Below are positions 61,976-64,000 of a DNA stretch of 64,000 nt, one piece after another; position 1 is the stretch's first letter, and every line of letters starts with the position of its first letter. Under the pieces are notes generated by a model. It searched no databases, had not been told where the DNA came from, and saw only the letters and a list, made by a program, of their open reading frames with translations. Source of the stretch: JALZKA01 sp963725035. Lineage in GTDB: Bacteria; Actinomycetota; Thermoleophilia; Solirubrobacterales; 70-9. Made by a program: the position numbers and the translations under genes. The stretch is from contig CAVRWX010000010.1 in NCBI GenBank assembly GCA_963725035.1, positions 248,001-312,000 on the forward strand, read 5' to 3'.

Positions 61976-62123
61976 GTTTCTTGTTGCTCCTTGGTTTATT
62001 GATGCCGGATATGCGATCTGGAGTGAATGATGAAAGTGCATACGGTAGCAGATACCCGGCGCGGTGTGTATATCCTCCAGATGCGTTCTAATGCATACGC
62101 CTAACCGAGGATGCGTTACGCAT
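61964..62123. promoter_or_regulatory. Divergent promoter region with repeated TGCGTTACGCAT motif
   Basis: TGCGTTACGCAT occurs at 61964-61975 and again at 62112-62123, each overlapping the start codon of one of the two divergent genes (lipoprotein and XRE). A related ATGCGTTCTAATGCAT lies at about 62081-62096. This arrangement suits an autoregulated operator. Confidence 0.45.
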
Positions 62124-62462
62124 ATCCGGTAAAACGGAACATCGAAGCCGATCAGATTGCGCGTCCCCTGCTCCCCTGGCTGGGGCGAGCGTGTCGCCAG
62201 GCGCGAGAGGAGAGGGAGGTCGTTCAGGTCAAGATCGCGGCGGCGATCGAGGTCAACCAGGCGACGATCGCGCGGTTTGAGGACGGCATCGCCTGGCCGC
62301 GGCACCCCGAGGAGGTGCTGATGGCCTACGCGAGCGAGCTCGACATGGACGTCGCGGCTGCTCTGGCTTCACGCCTTCGTGCTGTGGCTCGAGCACGATC
62401 CGGTCTTGGACGAGGAGAGCCAGGAGGAGATTCGGGCCGCGCTTAGGCGGCTGCAAATCTAG
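62111..62462 (+). CDS. XRE-family HTH transcriptional regulator, C-terminus probably frameshifted
   Basis: ATG 62111, MRYAYPVKRNIEADQIARPL, then the helix-turn-helix QVKIAAAIEVNQATIARFEDG and WPRHPEEVLMAYASELDMDV. The current frame closes at 62446 with an arginine-rich tail. A one-base shift near 62350 instead gives LWLHAFVLWLEHDPVLDEES then QEEIRAALRRLQI and a stop at 62462, a far more protein-like end. It is divergent from the PASTA lipoprotein and probably regulates it or itself. Confidence 0.7.
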
Positions 62463-63371
62463 GTTCGTCCGCCCGCGGAAGCTCTAGCAGCGCCCTCGCG
62501 GCCGTGGGAGCCACGCCGGGCGGACATCCTCGCCCGGCAGATCGGCGGCTTGGCCGGCTTCTTGGCGGCCGGCTTCCGCTTCTTCTTCGCCATCAGCCTC
62601 GCTGCGTCCGGATCGCCACCCACTGGCGCTCGACGCCGCAGGCGGGCGTGCAGCTCCAGCTTGACCAGCGACTTGTTCGTCTTGCCGTCGTTCTCCTCGA
62701 ACCGGGCCAACCGCGCAGGCGATGCATACAGCGGGAGATTGGTTGAAGCGCCCCAGTCCGGCCGCCCCGCCTGCCAGCTTCGACGCCCCCGCGGTCGGCC
62801 CTGGAGGCGAAAGCGGGAGCAGGTTTCGCTCGTCATGGCCGCGCCTGCGTCTACTGCGGCGAGCCAGCTCCAAGGGCTGGCATCATCGCTCTCGGTTACG
62901 CTCCGAGCCCGCCGAATTGGGCCGGTCGCTCCAAGGCTCTGATGTGGTTACTGGCTGGCGACGTCGCGTTCCCTCTTGTCCCGAGCTGGGACCGAACCGA
63001 GCTTGTTGCCACCACCTGCCTGACGAAGCGGGTCAACTCATCGAGTGCGGTAGCCGCATTCATCAGTGGGCTGAGGCAGGCCACTCACCAAGTTGGGTTC
63101 GACTGTTCCACTCTTTGGTGGCGTGAACACTTTTTGGGCCGTTAGCGAGCGGGTCAAGCACGCCACTGCAGGTCGCCTCGCTCTCAACGTTGGTGCGACT
63201 TCGGTTGATTACACCGAGGGCAAGGAATGGCTGCGACACAAAGCCATTGAGAAGATCGACTGGGAAGTCGAGTTCCATCGGGCCCTGTGTGAGACGCTTG
63301 CATTTCTCGGCCACAACCAGAAAGACGCGGGTACACCTCGACGTCTTTAGCGTCGGCCTGCTCGTCGAGCC
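62463..63371. other. Gene-poor stretch with degenerate coding fragments
   Basis: No convincing gene. The minus strand has a short lysine-rich piece (MAKKKRKPAAKKPAKP, near 62590). The plus strand has GRACVYCGEP near 62838, like the first half of an HNH zinc site, with no second half in frame. 63090-63350 reads about 85 residues (EWLRHKAIEKIDWEVEFHRA) without known homology. Base composition is visibly lower in GC than the core genes. Decayed accessory DNA is the likeliest explanation. Confidence 0.4.
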
Positions 63372-64000
63372 TTAGCTAGCCGGGCTCAGGTCGATCCGCA
63401 GGTCGTCGGCAATCTCACGGGCCTGCTCCTCCGGCATCTGGGAGAGCAGGTAAGCGATCAGGTCGTCCTGCCGTGATTGGCCGAACGCGATTCGGTACAC
63501 GGCCAGAGCCCGCCGCAGCTGCTCATACCGCTCAAGGTCGCGGCTTAGCGGCAATGCCGGCACATGCCTCTCGATACAGGCGCCGCCCTCCACCGGGTAG
63601 AGCCAGAACGGCACCAGGTCGTTCTGGCCCGGGTCGCGATCCGCCTTTGCGAGGGCGAAGAGTCGGGTCCAGGGGTCCCCATCATCTTCCAACGGTTCCA
63701 GCCCGTACGCCGAAGCCACGTTCTTCCGTACCGCGTGGCCCTTGTAACGGTGCACTCGGCCCTCCCGCTGCTCCAGATCCACCGGATTCGCCGGAATGTT
63801 CCAGTGAACGACGGCGTGGCAATAGTTGTGGAAGTCGAGGCCCTCCTGTCCAACCGAGGTGCTCACCAGGCAGAACGGCCAGAACGGGGAGTTGAACGCG
63901 GAGCGGATCTGGTCCGGTCGACTCGCCTCCTCCTCTGCGCCGCGGTCGTCGGGGTTGAACGCGACGGCGAATCGGGTCCGCATCCGTTGGCGGTTGAACT
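63372..64000 (-). CDS. Helicase C-terminal domain protein, 5' end cut by window edge
   Basis: The frame is open to the window end; about 209 residues are visible. Helicase C-lobe motifs IV-VI are seen: FCLVSTSVGQEGLDFH (motif V) and NPVDLEQREGRVHRYKGHAV (motif VI with QREGRVHR). After motif VI there is a 110-residue tail (LERYEQLRRALAVYRIAFGQ). The DLEQREGRVHRYKGH form is found in SF2 helicases of restriction and phage-defence loci, but this fragment cannot show which. The rest of the gene lies beyond the window. Confidence 0.75.
   Translation of the reverse strand, partial: FNRQRMRTRFAVAFNPDDRGAEEEASRPDQIRSAFNSPFWPFCLVSTSVGQEGLDFHNYCHAVVHWNIPANPVDLEQREGRVHRYKGHAVRKNVASAYGLEPLEDDGDPWTRLFALAKADRDPGQNDLVPFWLYPVEGGACIERHVPALPLSRDLERYEQLRRALAVYRIAFGQSRQDDLIAYLLSQMPEEQAREIADDLRIDLSPAS

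Noticed and set aside
62835..63010. A possible HNH endonuclease (GRACVYCGEP)
   Set aside because: Only the first CxxC half is present; no DH/HxxP or second CxxC pair follows in any one frame, so at most a remnant.

Overview
This is a GC-rich chromosomal window from an actinobacterium. The gene content fits the deep-branching class Thermoleophilia (Solirubrobacterales/Gaiellales type) better than classical mycobacteria or streptomycetes. The main reasons are: a fused two-unit HTH-WYL regulator resembling PafBC, a Gram-positive menaquinol:cytochrome c reductase with a split cytochrome b, menaquinone-type genes (demethylmenaquinone methyltransferase, polyprenyl diphosphate synthase), a fused response-regulator/thioredoxin-reductase-like protein, and many small lineage-specific proteins. 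The lineage is inferred; no rRNA is present. Two tRNA genes (Phe-GAA and Lys-CTT) lie on the minus strand, and neither encodes CCA.

Layout. 1-5 kb: a truncated MBL hydrolase, the PafBC-like regulator, two tandem membrane-anchored small proteins with a CX13C motif, and a YhaM-like OB/HD nuclease. 5-10.3 kb: a run of broken genes (homocysteine methyltransferase, YihY/BrkB, threonine dehydratase, DUF192) around tRNA-Phe, whose 3' end is partly duplicated 1.1 kb away. 10.3-26 kb: TrxR-like flavoprotein, MrfA/YprA-type helicase, folP, HAD phosphatase, DtxR-type regulator, aminotransferase, sucCD, a HAD/sulfotransferase/RpiB-like operon, a RibD-like reductase, and a UDP-sugar dehydrogenase. 26-31 kb: SDR, a secreted sugar-isomerase-like protein, tRNA-Lys, and a dcd-tatA-tatC-TPR cluster. 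31-36 kb: polyprenyl synthase, menG/ubiE and qcrA-B-C, i.e. quinone synthesis beside the complex that oxidises the quinol. 37-41 kb: hemB, a fused AhbA/AhbB-like protein, hemL and a CBU_0592 membrane protein. 41-46 kb: secreted I36-type protein, ABC exporter, YmdB-like phosphodiesterase and small proteins. 46-53 kb: gltB-gltD, then a sigma-70 factor whose promoter overlaps a LexA-like box. 53-58.9 kb: TolB/RTX-like secreted protein, luciferase-like oxidoreductase, xseA-xseB, cold shock protein. 58.9-64 kb: an accessory region with a zinc-ribbon repeat protein, a small GIY-YIG-like protein, a PASTA lipoprotein facing an XRE regulator, a gene-poor stretch, and the C-terminal end of a helicase cut by the window edge.

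Three signals cut across the whole window. First, a palindromic repeat built from GTGCCWGGCAC units occurs at eight loci, usually doubled. Most copies sit at gene ends, but one is read in frame inside a gene, one has replaced the end of gltD, and one is flanked by a perfect 15-bp direct repeat. Second, a smaller repeat family around GCGAACGTCCGGAGTAC occurs at three loci. Third, about a dozen genes carry one or more single-base frameshifts, often in short homopolymers or repeats. These include a sigma factor that should be functional, so much of the damage is more likely sequence error than decay, although the 5-8 kb run could be either.
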